Shown piece by piece: positions 31,511-43,486 of a stretch of DNA of 64,000 nt (position 1 is the first letter of the stretch; each line of letters begins with the position of its first letter). Source of the DNA: Hericium rajendrae (taxonomy: Eukaryota > Basidiomycota > Agaricomycetes > Russulales > Hericiaceae); assembly GCA_033439255.1 (NCBI GenBank), contig CM065886.1:1922001-1986000 (forward strand), read 5' to 3'. The position numbers were made by a program, and so were the translations under genes. Below the pieces are notes generated by a model that saw only the letters and a list, made by a program, of their open reading frames with translations, was not told the DNA's origin and did not search any database.

Positions 31511-32000
31511 GAAGGGGAAGATGGGACTAGGAATGACCTGCGAGTGACTCGTGATGTCACGGGTACCCGACCCGCGGCTCCGGATCACCCGGTGGCTGAA
31601 ACCCGTGCAGATCCAGGTCTGCCCTCGCGATAGGTTGAATACCCGCGGGTTCGGATCCGGGTCACCCGTGAGTGCACTCGTGTTGAACCCTAACTAGATT
31701 ATACATTGAAGAGATATAAGCTCTATTTTAAAAAAAAACTGGTATGATTTATGTTATTTTTTGTAAAAGTCAGAAAAAAATCCAAATATAGAAATTAAAT
31801 TCTGTCTTTGGTGCTAGCAGCAATGTATACAAATCAATAGAAGGTGCACAGGCTAACAGGAAATGTATGAGGTAGTAGAAGCATACATAAGTTTGTTGTG
31901 ATGCTCATAGGTTGATACATGTGTAAGCTAATCAACAAAAGTATGCATAGGTCAAAACATGTGAGCCAAGAGTGCATATATGAGTTGGTGTAGTGTGTAT

Positions 32001-33157
32001 CATCTGAAAAATTGAAATTTCATATAGCCCAGTATTGATCTATATGTTTTATCATAGTACTATAAGGTCTATCACTATTTATGCCACCACAGTTCTCAAC
32101 TATGTAAGACTATGAGGCCTATCATAGCTATCATAACAGTAGTTGGACACTATATAGTGCTACATGTTTCTGAAAGATAGCTGTAGTTGTTGTACAAATC
32201 ATATAAATTCAAAGGCTTGCTCTGATCTATATGATCCCTACTATGATCCTTGCTATTAGTACTGTCTCAGATCAATCAGATACAAGAGATATAAAGCCAA
32301 AATCAATTATATTTCATACAGCTACTAGTACAATCAAGTATATTACAAGTTCAAACAGTGCACACATGCACAATGGTACACATCATGTACAGGTAGAGCT
32401 ATGTACAGGCATGTGTGCACTGGTAAGGCACAACAAAAGTACATATGTGCATAAGGCACTAGGTTCATGCACAAGGCATGATAAGTGTCATAGCTGTGTA
32501 GGAGGTCCAGTGGCCATGCTCACCAATGTTAAGCTGTAGTGGGCCTATATATAAGATGCAATGCACAGTGAGGATGTGTGAGATATTGAGAGCCATGCAT
32601 GAGGCATAGAGGGTGAGCATAAGGCATACAGGCCCATATGTAAGGCTGCTACTAGCTTGTACAGGAGATCAACAGGGTGTGGTGGCCATGCACAGGGTGC
32701 TGCAAGCATGTGCAGAGTGTCAAGATGCTGTGGGCCTGTACATGAAGTACAGTAAGCATCTATAGGATGGTGACTTGTATGCAAGATGTAGTGTAGCATG
32801 ATAAGCATGCATAAGGCACTAAGCCTATGCATGGCTTGGTATGTCTGTGTATGAGGCATGAGGCACAAGGTACAGGCAGGTGACACACCTGCACATAGCA
32901 ACACACAATGCATGTATATAGTTGTGCTGGCTGACATGCTCACATTCAGCTGTAGTCATCTCTAAGCTGTCACTGGCCCATCCACAAGGTACATCGAGAT
33001 GTGGTAGACCAGCATAGGGTGTGACCAGTGAACATGAGGCATAGTGAGCTGGCATGAGGTGTAGCAGGCATGCATGAGGCACTGGCCCCAGCACAATGCT
33101 ACATGCCAAGTATAAGACATGAGGTACAGGCCTGCATGCAAGATGTCAGTATACCTG
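32001..33157. mobile_element. CATCTG element, left half only (block copy 1), CpG-poor
   Basis: Starts CATCTGAAAAATTGAAATTTC and follows 41467 onwards closely in order, but with TG/CA where the 41467 copy has CG. It breaks off near 33157. Also present at 38960-40115 in block copy 2. Non-coding; minus-strand open frames here are decayed versions of the CpG array and are not genes. Confidence 0.7.
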
Positions 33158-33162
33158 TACAT

Positions 33163-33544
33163 TGTCATGAATCACCCATTGGTCTTCTTCATTCTCTTTG
33201 TTCCCTATATGGACACTCCCTTGTTATGTCCCCTTGTTCTCTGTTAGGATATCCCTTGTTCCCTGTTAGGATATCCCTTGTTCCCCTTTGGGACATCCCT
33301 TGTTTCCCTTCCCCTTGTTCCCCTTTCAGGATATCCCTTGTTCCCCTTTGGGCTATCCTTCCAGTATATATAGGGCTACCTTTCTGACTGGCTTCCTCAG
33401 TTTGTCCACTTGACTCTCCAGTCCCATTGTACCCTAGACATTCTCAGCCTGTCTCTACTCTCTATGACATCCTCTGCTCTTTGATCCTTGATCCCTTGGG
33501 GTGACTTGGATGGCTTCACTGTTCCCCTGAACCCAGTCTTGACA
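33163..33544 (+). mobile_element. Solo LTR (382 bp)
   Basis: TGTCATGAATCACC...CAGTCTTGACA with a perfect 5-bp duplication TACAT (33158-33162 / 33545-33549). The empty site is at about 40118 in block copy 2, so it is younger than the block duplication. It contains about six copies of a ~22 bp unit (GATATCCCTTGTTCCCCTTT). Solo LTRs arise by recombination between the LTRs of a full element. Confidence 0.85.
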
Positions 33545-33642
33545 TACATGACCATACATGACGGTAATTTATATACCTTCATTGATGATAAAAAAAAAGG
33601 AATCATTTTGCCATGCACAGCATTGGCCCTCTTCTACCAAGT

Positions 33643-34430
33643 TTCAAGTCTTGGTTTTTGAGCTCTGAACAATCTGAGGACTATGCATTATGTAGCATGT
33701 CTACAAAGCAATTGATTAGTACATTTCAGGGCATTTTAGAACAAGAGAATCAGTAGAGAACTGCTAGACTTACCTCAAAGTCAAGATGTTGAGGGGAAAA
33801 TCTCAATTTTGAGTCTTGATTTTCGAGTTCTAGATGATCTGGGGGCTATGTAGTATGGCTGGAAAGCAATTTACAAGTAGAGTCCAATGCATTTTAGAAT
33901 GAGAAAATTGGTGAAGAACTGCTAGACTTACCTCAAGGTCAAGATCTTGAGGAGATAATCTCAATTTCGAGTCTTGATTTCCGAGTTCTAGATGGTTTGG
34001 GGGCTATATAGCATAGCTGGAAAGCGATTAATCAGTAGAGTCGAACACATTTTAGAATGAGAGAATTGGTGAAGAATTGATGGACTTACCTCAAGGTCAA
34101 GGTTTCTAGGGGGTAATTTCAATTTCGAGTCTTGATTTTCAAGTTCTAGATGGTTTGAGGGATATATAGTATGGCTGGAAAGCAATTAATCAGTAGAGTC
34201 AAATACATTTTAGAATGAGAGAATCGGTGGAGAATTGATGGACTTACCTCAAGGTCAAGGTTCCTAGGGGGTAATTCCAATTTCGAGTCTTGATTTTCGA
34301 GTTCTGGATGGTTTGAGGGATATATAGCATGGCTGAAAAGCAATTAATCAGCACATTCTGACACATTTGAGAACGAGAGAATCAGTGAAGAATTGATGGA
34401 CTTACCTCAAGCTCATTTGAATAATGATGA
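33643..34430 (+). repeat. Tandem ~155 bp units, second subtype
   Basis: Five units, with 'GAGTCTTGATTTTCGAGTTCTAGAT' type blocks beginning near 33650, 33820, 33972, 34127 and 34283 (spacing about 152-165 bp). Each unit contains 'GGCTGGAAAGCAATTAAT', 'TTTAGAATGAGAGAATCGGT' and 'GACTTACCTCAAGGTCAAG'. Related in layout to the 158 bp units but a distinct subtype. Confidence 0.7.
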
Positions 34431-34732
34431 TGGGTTAATTTTCAACTAAGCAGATATGCTAGCATAGCTCAGAAGGCATTGTCTAAAAGCAGCTGTCAAT
34501 GTGATTTTGAAAAGGTATAATACACTCTGGTTGGTGCTAAATTTAGAGACCTATGAATAAATTAGTCTGCCAGCTCAGCAAGTGAGATACATACAAGATG
34601 ACCAAGGTGAGCCATCGGGTTGAGTACCTCCTGGTTTCAAACTGTCAACCACTCAGCGGATGACTTGGAGATACCCATTGAGCCTTGCAGCTAACATGAC
34701 AAGCATGCAGGATGTAAAGCTCATTACGATTC
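34431..34732. other. Non-coding spacer between repeats
   Basis: No gene or clear repeat. Just after it begins the second copy of the large block. Confidence 0.4.
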
Positions 34733-36697
34733 CTTAGAATCGTTTACTCTATACCGCCTTTTCATAGTGAAAACGACACCAAAACGATGACTATGCCCAT
34801 TAGGCAGTTGGCTTATATAATCACATATCTTCAATCTAACGAGTTTGCAGGTTCAACTCCAGCTCTAGCCAAACTTTGTTGATTTAATGTAACTTGATCA
34901 GTTCTCAACCAATTCACCTGTTCTCAAATGCATCTGGATCTGCTCATTTATTGCTTTCTGACAGTATTTTTTGCATCCTGATCTGTGCAGAACTCATAGA
35001 ATGCAATGAATTTCTACATTTTCCCTCTATGACACTTGAACTTGAGCTAACTCAGTCCATTCTTCACCGATTTACTCGTTCTCAAATGCATCTAAATCTA
35101 CTCACTTATAGCTTTGCTACCATACTTCATGCATCCAAATCGGTTAAGAACTCACAGAATGCAAAGTGTTTCTTTTTTTCCTCTTCTAAAATGCTTGAAC
35201 CCTAGCTAACTAGGCCAATTCTCAACCAATTTACTCGTTCTAAAATGCATCAGAATCTACTTATTGATAGCTTTCTGACGGTACCTTAGGCGTTAGGATC
35301 GGTGCAAAACTCGCAGAATGCGAATTGTTTCTGCATTTTCCCCCTAGAATGCTTGAACTCCAGCTAACTTAATCAGTACTCAACCGATTCACTTGTTCTC
35401 AATTGCATCCAAATATACCAGAAAGCTGGTCTCTAACATAATTTACTGCTTATAGAAAGATACAGCCACTAAAATGATACACAGCAAACAAATGTACATA
35501 CTGTTTATTGATAAAATGAGCAAAAAATGCAATTTATCGGTAGCAGTGGGTCCTGAGACTCGGTCATGTGATCTTACAAGACCTTGTGCGGCCGAACAAG
35601 GTCTTAGTGCCTGCTTACATAAGCATAAGTCGGTTAGAGAGCCAATACACTGTATACAGTGATTGCTTTATAGCTCTGCAACAAAGCAGTCAATCGACAA
35701 ACGGTAAATTGTGTTCATATATCTTGGATTACATCTTTCCAACCCAATTTAGAATACAAAAATCGGATCACTGTAAGCAGAGATATTCTTCGATTTATAT
35801 GCTATATTAGCAAAACAGTATTGTCTCCTATCTCAACAACCAATGGTGCTATGATGTTGTACACTGTATTGTTAGAAAGCTATTGTAAATCTGAGTTCAA
35901 CAAGCCCTCATACATTATGATTGATGCAGTATCAGCAGAGCTATAAAGCAAACAGTCTGCCACATCATCATAGACATATAGTCCAATAGGTCAGCATTTT
36001 GTCATGCTATTTTGTTGTTTGTGGTACTATTCTAGAGCTATTGTAAATCTGATTCTAACAAGCTTTAACTCATTCTGATTGATGTGGTATTGAGAGCTCT
36101 ATGGCCTGATCTCTATGCCACATCATCAGCAGAAAGTTGATGATGGCCCCACACCATCATTGGACACCTCAGCCGCAACTCGCTGCAGATGGGAACTGGG
36201 TGTGTCCAAGCCTTGTAGTTAGTGTGCACTACTGGTAGTGTCACACTGACTTCAAAGCTATCTGAAGAAAAGAAGAGAGAGCAGAGAGCGCAACATCAAC
36301 TACTGCTGACATAAGCTAAGCACAGCCACCAGACCTTGTGCGGCCGAACAAGGTCTGCTATTGATCATGTGATTGGCCATTAGCTTTGTTCAACAATACA
36401 ATGTTTGACATTGATCATATATTCAATCTTGAATCTTGTTTGATTAGACATACAACTAGACTACTATTATAATTGTAGATATTACAAGTATTTATAATAT
36501 AAGCATATATAATAGTGTATATCATATATTGGACTGAGTATAATAAGATATGACAAGTGTGTACTGTATTACATACCAGATTATATATATAATAAAGTAC
36601 TAAGATATATAACATAGCAAAAAATATAGAGTTATCAGAGGTAGGAGCTGAACTACTCATGATTAGATTAGATTAAATAGTGTTTTTTTATATGCTT

Positions 36698-38440
36698 TAG
36701 GGTTCGACACAAGTCAGAGTCACCTGTAGGTCAACACGGGTATATCCATAAAATTGACCTGCAGGTATCTAACTTGTAGATCTAGATCACCTGGTGGCTG
36801 AGACCTGTACAAATCCAGATCAAGGTTGTGCTCAAACCCATTGACCTGTGAGTGACCTGTGGGTAACCTGCTATCCAAACTTCATTTTGGTTAACATATT
36901 ATATTGCAAAGTTCAAATCTATATGTCATGATCCCTAACTAACTACATACTATATGTCATCTGCCAACACTAACTTACAGCTCCAATCACATATGCACAT
37001 TATCACTATATCTTGTCATACCCATGAAGTGTATAAAGTCTACAAGCAAGGCATGGATTCAAAAGGCTGCATGCGACATACTTGTAGCATCGACATGGGC
37101 ATGTGCATCATCAGGAAACTCTTCACTTTCCTGGCTTTACTGTTGTAGGTCTGATGTCACTGTTTGAGGCCTGATGTTACTGTTTTCAGACTGTTTTCAG
37201 ACACAAGTCAGATCCAGATGTCTGAAAACAGTAATATCAGGTCCAAAACAGTAACATCAGACCTACAACAGTAAAGCCAGGAAAGTGAGAAGTTTCCTGA
37301 TGATGTCGGTGGGGCAGCTTTAAGTATGTGTGTGCACATGGGCTGGCACATGTGCAAGGGGAGCATATGTGGGTGCTGGTGTACTGGCATAGCTGTAGGC
37401 ATGCACACACAAATGACATCACCAGCTTGGATGGAAATTGGGAATGAGACCGGGGAGGGTGCATTTTGATTGTTGAATAGCACTGATGGCATATAAAACT
37501 TGCCTCACATTGGGCTTCTGTCAGACGAATGATATGACAGCATGCATAGTGGCATGTGTGATGTCCATGGGCATGAATGCACACATGTAGTTTGAGCAAT
37601 GGACTATGGGATGGTGGGGGCATGTAGTCAAAAATGTGTATGCTGGTAGGGCATGTATTGGTAGATGCACACTGTCTCAGACATGCAAGGATATGCAAAG
37701 CTGTTTGTAGACAACTGCGCATTGTTGAGGTATGCTAGGCACTGCTCGGATGATCAGCAAAAAGATGTCAAGCCTTGCTGTTGTAGCAACAATGCTGTAG
37801 CAACAAGACCTGACAGGCATTGTAGGCCTTGCAGTTGCAGCGCTAGACTGGCACTGTACATGCTCTTACTGTTGTGAGTGAGAATTAAATCTCTGGTACA
37901 CATGAGTGCTGGTTGTCGAAGATGGGTGAGGGCCGGTTGGCTGGTTGACCTGTTGATGAGGACGATGGGAGAAGCACAGATGGTACACGAAATATGGTGG
38001 ATGATGTCAAAAAATGGTGAAACATCGTGAAACCTGTCGAACATCATGAAACCTGTGGAAGAACAGTGAAAAATGAGAGCCTTGCCTGTTATCGAGTGAG
38101 ACTCCTGAGATCAGTACAGTACAATGAAATAAAAGGCTTTTGGACTCACTTAGAAGCCTCTCGAATCTCCATAACACCCATCCTGCCATTGAATTGAGGA
38201 GATATGGTAAAAAGGGGAGGATTAAGATGAAGAAACAAAGAGAAGGGCATCGTAAAAGTGAGACACAACTTTCAGACCAACTGACTTGCAAGTGACCTGT
38301 GATGTCACAGATACCTGACCTGCAGCTCCAGATTATCCAGTGGTGCAAATCTGCATAGATCCAGGTTAGCACCTTGGACAGATAGAATACCTGCGAGTTC
38401 AAATCTAGGTCACTCACGAGTGCACTTGTGTTGAACCCTA
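36698..38440. mobile_element. hAT-like element B', block copy 2
   Basis: Duplicate of element B, same ends and same flanking 8-bp duplication; 1547 bp without fold-back element 7. Present before the block duplicated. Confidence 0.75.
37109..37302. mobile_element. CATCAG fold-back element 7 (194 bp)
   Basis: Ends CATCAGGAAACTCTTCACTT / complement; TSD AT (37107-37108 / 37303-37304). The empty site is at about 27619 in block copy 1. The arm AAACTCTTCAC is unique in the window. Confidence 0.9.
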
Positions 38441-40212
38441 ATATACTTAAAGTGATGTTTGCACAATTGATGCTCTCAGGCATTTGTATAAGTTTTTTGT
38501 TACTCTAAACCTTCATGCTAATCGACAGGCAATTTTACCAGAAAGTAGTTGCCATATTTGGTCACTAATTTCTGCCAGTATACAAAATATGGTTTGAAGG
38601 TAAGAATTCAATTTTTATAGTATTTTATGCATGTAAAATAGAAAAATACTGACTAAATTATACATTGAAGAGATATAAGCTCTATTAAAAAAAAAACTGG
38701 TATGATTTATGTTATTTTTTGTAAAAGTCAGAAAAAAAATCCAAATATAAAAATTAAATTCTGTCTTTGGTGCTAGCAGCAATGTATACAAATCAATAGA
38801 AGGTGCACAGGCTAACAGGAAATGTATGAGGTAGTAGAAACATACATAAGTTTGTTGTGATGCTCATAGGTTGATACATGTGTAAGCTAATCAACAAAAG
38901 TATGCATAGGTCAAAAAATGTGAGCCAAGAGTGCATATATGAGTTGGTGTAGTGTGTATCATCTGAAAAATTGAAATTTCATATAGCCCAGTATTGATCT
39001 ATATGTTTTATCATAGCACTATAAGGTCTATCACTATTTATGCCACCACAGTTCTCAACTATGTAAGACTATGAGGCCTATCATAGCTATCATAACAGTA
39101 GTTGAACATTATATAGTGCTACATGTTTCTGAAAGATAGCTGTAGTTGTTGTACAAATCATATAAATTCAAAGGCTTGCTCTGATCTATATGATCTCTAC
39201 TATGATCCTTGCTATTAGTACTGTCTCAGATCAATCAGATACAAGAGATATAAAGCCAAAATCAATTATATTTCATACAGCTACTAGTACAATCAAGTAT
39301 ATTACAAGTTCAAACAGTGCACACATGCACAATGGTACACATTATGTACAGGTAGAGCTATGTGCAGGCATGTGTGCACTGGTAAGGCACAACAAAAGTA
39401 CATATGTGCATAAGGCACTAGGTTCATGCACAAGGCATGATAAGTGTCATAGCTGTGCAGGAGGTCCAGTGGCCATGCTCACCAATGTTAAGCTGTAGTG
39501 GGCCTATATATAAGATGCAATGTGCAGTGAGGATGTGTGAGATATTGAGAGCCATGCATGAGGCATAGAGGGTGAGCATAAGGCATACAGGCCCATATGT
39601 AAGGCTGCTACTAGCTTGTACAGGAGATCAACAGGGTGTGGTGGCCATGCACAGGGTGCTGCAAGCATGTGCAGAGTGTCAAGATGCTGTGGGCCTGTAC
39701 ATGAAGTACAGTAAGCATCTATAGGATGGTGGCTTGTATGCAAGATGTAGTGTAGCATGATAAGCATGCATAAGGCACTAAGCCTATGCATGGCTTGGTA
39801 TGTCTGTGTATGAGGCATGAGGCACAAGGTACAGGCAGGTGACACACCTGCACATAGCAACACACAATGCATGTATATAGTTGTGCTGACTGACATGCTC
39901 ACATTCAGCTGTAGTCATCTCTAAGCTGTCACTGGCCCATCCACAAGGTACATCGAGATGTGGTAGACCAGCATAGGGTGTGACCAGTGAACATGAGGCA
40001 TAGTGAGCTGACATGAGGTGTAGCAGGCATGCATGAGGCACTGGCCCCAGCACAATGCTACATGCCAAGTATAAGACATGAGGTACAGGCCTGCATGCAA
40101 GATGTCAGTATACCTGTACATGACCATACATGACGGTAATTTATATACCTTCATTGATGATAAAAAAAGGAATCGTTTTGCCATGCACAGCATTGGCCCT
40201 CTTCCACCAAGT

Positions 40213-40436
40213 CAATAGAAGGTGCACAGGCTAACAGAAAATGTATGAGGTAGTAGAAGCATACATCAGTTTGCTATGATGCCCATGGGTTGATACATGT
40301 GTAAGTAGATCAACAAAGGTATACATAAGTCAAAAAATGTGAGCCAAGAGTGCATATATGAGTTGGTGTAGTGTATATCATCTGAAAATTTCGAATTTCA
40401 CATAGTCCAGTGTTGATCTATATGTCCTATCATAGT
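40213..40436. repeat. Partial third copy of block interior
   Basis: Matches 31842-32060 (AATAGAAGGTGCACAGGCTAAC... through CATCTGAAAATTTCG at 40379). It breaks off where copia-derived sequence begins. Confidence 0.65.
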
Positions 40437-43010
40437 ACTAGCTTGAAGTAGACAGACGTAGCAGGAAGGTACAATATGCACTGTGCTCGAGATGCATCCA
40501 GCACAGTTGGTGGTTCACTGTGTGTACACACTGGCAATGGGATCTGTAGTGCGGCGGCATGTCCTATTATGAGCAGGGGCTCACTCTGGCAAGTTGCAGG
40601 CACATTCATCACGTCAGGCAGAGTGTCAGCTGGCACGTCGTGCAGGGCTTGCTCTGCGGCGGTTGGTGACATGTGGTCTGGAGGCAGTTGGTCGGCCTCA
40701 GGGACAGTACGGTCTGTCGTGGGGGTATCTCTCAGTACAGCATCGTCCCCATCAATGGCGACCCACTCCTCTGGAGCACGACCATCAAAAAGTTCAATTA
40801 GCCAATCATCTGCAGGCATGTCAGTCATTGGCAGCAGTGCAGCATCATCCCAAATGACATTGCACTCGATAGTGATCGAGTGCTTGCAGGCCAATATACT
40901 AATATTCCTTTGCTCTTGCTGCTGTAGCTGACGAACTTCCCTTTGTTAGCACATTCGTCAAGCTTCCATCAGTTCTCAATGCAGACCCAGATGGGGCATT
41001 CCCATTCATGCAGGTCCAACAGGTCTGGTTTCTCGCTGAATGCCCATTCATATCAGGTTTGGTTGCCAGTGATCTTTCCCCTCGTGCAGTTCCAAAGCTA
41101 CATGGCATGTTGCATCACAGTGGCCCAGAGGAATTTAGGGAGTCCCACGGCCAATAGCATTGTGAGCATGCATGTGACGCTCATGCAGAAAAAAAAGTTC
41201 TGCAGCACCATTCTGTGAAGACGAGTCATGGACCGTCTTTTCATGATGTGTGCCTTGCTTCATGAGATGATCTTCAAATGCGAGGCTGGTGTACTTGCCA
41301 CCTCAGTCAGAACAGAAAGTCTGTATTACAGAGACCCCCCAATGAACTTGGACAAATTTCTCGTAGTTCACATATTTGTCGAAAGCTTCACTCTTGTGCT
41401 GGAGGAATGAGATGAGGACCTCATAGGTTGCATTGTCCAATAATGTCATAGCATACCAATGTCCAGCATCTGAAAAATCACAATTTCATATAGCCTAGTG
41501 TTGATTTATATGTCCTATCATAGTGCCATGAGGTCTATCACTATCTATGTAGCCATCTTTCTCACCTATGTAAGGCTATGAGGCCTATCATAGCTTATAT
41601 AGCAGTAGTTAGACACTATACAGTGCTATATATTCCTAAGGGGCAGCTATAGCTGCTATATAAACTCACTGGCTTGCTATGGTCCCTATGGTCCCTATGA
41701 CCCCTATAGTGAGGTATGGATACTAATATCATTATCTCAAGTCAACTAGGTACGAAAATTATAGAGTCAAAATCAATTATATTCAATACAATTACTTCCT
41801 ACTACAATCAAGTACACTACAAAATAATACAGTGCATGCGTGCACAGTGGCACGCGGCATGCACAGGTAGAGCCATGCGCAGGCATGTGCGCGCTGGCAG
41901 GGCACGACAAGGGCGCGTATGCGCACGAGGCGCGGCAGGCGCGCGCAGCGCGATAGTCGTGCACGCGGCACAGCAGTCGCGCACGAGGCACAGCAGCCCT
42001 GTGCCGAAGCGCTGGGCCCGTGCGCGAGGCGCTGGAGGCGCTGTGGCCGTGCGCACCAGCGTCGGGCTGCGGCGGGCCCGTATGCGAGATGCGGGGTGTG
42101 CGCTGAAGACACAGCGCACGGTGCGTCCATGTGCGAAGTATTGAGGATGTGCGCAAGGCACGGCGGGCGAACGCAAGGCGCCCCATGCCCGCAAGGCGTG
42201 CGAGCCCGTGCGTGAAGCGCTGGCTGCCGCTGGCCCGTGCGCGACGTGCAGCGGGATGTGAGGGGCGGGCATGAGGCACGGCGGGCATGCGCGGAGCATG
42301 AGGCGGCCGCTGGCTCGTGCCCAAGGTGAGGTGAAGGGCGATATGGTGCAGTGGGGCACCGCGGGGCGTGGCGAACGTGCGCTCGGCGTGGCGGGCATGC
42401 GCGGGACGTGGCGGGCATGCGCGGGACGTGGCGGGTGTGCATGAGGCGTGGCGGGCGTGCGTGAGGCGTGACGGGCGGATGCGAAGCGTGATGGGCGCGA
42501 GCGGGGTGCTGGCTCGTGCACGAGGTGCGGCGGGGAGCAGCAGGATACGGCGAGGCAGCGGGCCCGCGCATGGCCACGCACGACGTGTGCGCGTGCGTGT
42601 GCTGGCTGGTGCGCCCGCGCGAGGCTGCGGCCATCAGCCTGCTGTACGTACGCTGACGGGGCTGCACGCAGCACAGCCGGGTTGCGCGCAACCCATGGGC
42701 TCGTGCACGAGACGGGCCACGCACAGCACGCCTGGCCCGTGCGCTGGATCACGAGGCCGTGCGCGAGGGATACAGCCCGTGCTCGAGGCAACGGGCGGGC
42801 GTGGGCGTTATCCGGCGAGGTGCATGCGCTGGCGCACGTGGACGTGGGCATTGGGAGACAGCACGCCAGCCACTGCGGGCGTGACGGCGATGCTGAGCGA
42901 TGGGGAGGCGACGGCGAGGCGACGGGAGGAGACGGCGGGAGGAGACAGCAGGAGGCGACGGCGAGGCGATGGCGGGAGGGGGCAGGGAGAGGCGCGGGAG
43001 AGAGCAGGTC

Positions 43011-43040
43011 GAGAGTACCGCTCGTACGAGCGGTACTCTC
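43011..43040. repeat. Perfect 30-bp palindrome (intron-type hairpin 1)
   Basis: Arms GAGAGTACCGCTCGT / ACGAGCGGTACTCTC. Core CGCTCG/CGAGCG shared with hairpins at 31379 and 46506; outer arms differ but remain complementary. Confidence 0.8.
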
Positions 43041-43476
43041 TACATTAGCACGAATAGACACAGATAGTTTTTTTTTTACTCACCTTATGGCCCCTCGTCA
43101 CCCTACTACCCTCCTTCGGTGTTCAGTTTGAGACGGGAGAGGACGGAGGGAGGGAGAAGGGTTGAGTGGTGGTGGGAGAAGAGTCAAACGTGGAACATTC
43201 GAACTTCGACGTGCGTTCAGCCGTCGAACGCGCGCGAGTTCGAATGTTTCGAGCGTAGTAAATCAAGTTAAATAGAAAAAAATCAAAGAAAAAGCAAGTA
43301 CATACAACTCATTGATAGAATGCAATTGAATGAGCTCATTATCTATCTACTGTACTACAGGCTACCGGGCAGCGACACGAACTTAATGATGTCTGCTGCC
43401 TTAGCCTCTGATGCAGCGTCCGGCAGCGCCCGGGCCGAGTCGCGTCACCCACATTTGGCGCTCCGCTCGCCACGTC

Positions 43477-43486
43477 TATATAAGGC
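43477..43486 (+). promoter_or_regulatory. TATATAAGGC promoter-like box in CATCTG element 1
   Basis: Embedded in a conserved GC-rich context (ACGTC upstream, GCGCGACTCG downstream). The same box occurs reversed at 46052-46061 and 62727-62736 in the other two CATCTG elements, in keeping with their orientation. Suggests a transcribed non-coding unit. Confidence 0.5.

Larger units (their letters stand above)
30140..31692. mobile_element. hAT-like non-autonomous element A (CpG-rich, recent), carries spliced cargo
   Basis: 1553 bp, ends TAGGGTTCGACACGAGTC / CACTCGTGTTGAACCCTA, with a perfect 8-bp duplication ACTAGATT (30132-30139 / 31693-31700). The empty site is in the second block copy near 38652. 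TAGGG ends plus 8-bp duplications are diagnostic of the hAT superfamily. Subterminal direct repeats (GGATCACCCGGTGGCTGA) lie inside both ends. There is no transposase; the interior holds gene-like cargo on the minus strand. Its retained CpG and absence from the other block copy both say the insertion is young. Confidence 0.85.
25233..33642. repeat. Large duplicated block, copy 1
   Basis: Near-identical by eye to 34733-40212. Shared order: tRNA-headed segment, ~158 bp tandem units, two CGGCCG-core hairpins, hAT-like element B, an AT-rich spacer, the left half of a CATCTG element, and the end motif. Copy 1 additionally contains fold-back elements 5 and 6, hAT-like element A and a solo LTR, which together account for the length difference (about 8.4 versus 5.5 kb) to within a dozen bases. 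No protein-coding gene. The left boundary falls inside the GATTCCTTAGAATCG palindrome. Confidence 0.8.
34733..40212. repeat. Large duplicated block, copy 2
   Basis: Same order of parts as copy 1 with about 1-2% difference by eye. It holds one private insertion (fold-back element 7) and preserves the empty sites of four insertions private to copy 1. It ends with the right-hand end motif (...CCTCTTCCACCAAGT) at 40212 and is immediately followed by a further partial copy of its own interior (40213-40436). Confidence 0.8.

Noticed and set aside
30140-31692. Telomere-derived sequence because of the TTAGGG at the boundary
   Set aside because: TAGGGTTC is the hAT terminal sequence, confirmed by the inverted copy at the other end and the 8-bp duplication; there is no tandem TTAGGG.
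41792-43061. Very long open frames on both strands (up to about 414 codons)
   Set aside because: They span a CpG-rich tandem array, are open in several overlapping frames at once, and read as Ala/Arg/His/Pro/Cys-rich low-complexity peptide. The CpG-decayed copies at 32.5 and 39.5 kb show the same spurious frames with different residues.
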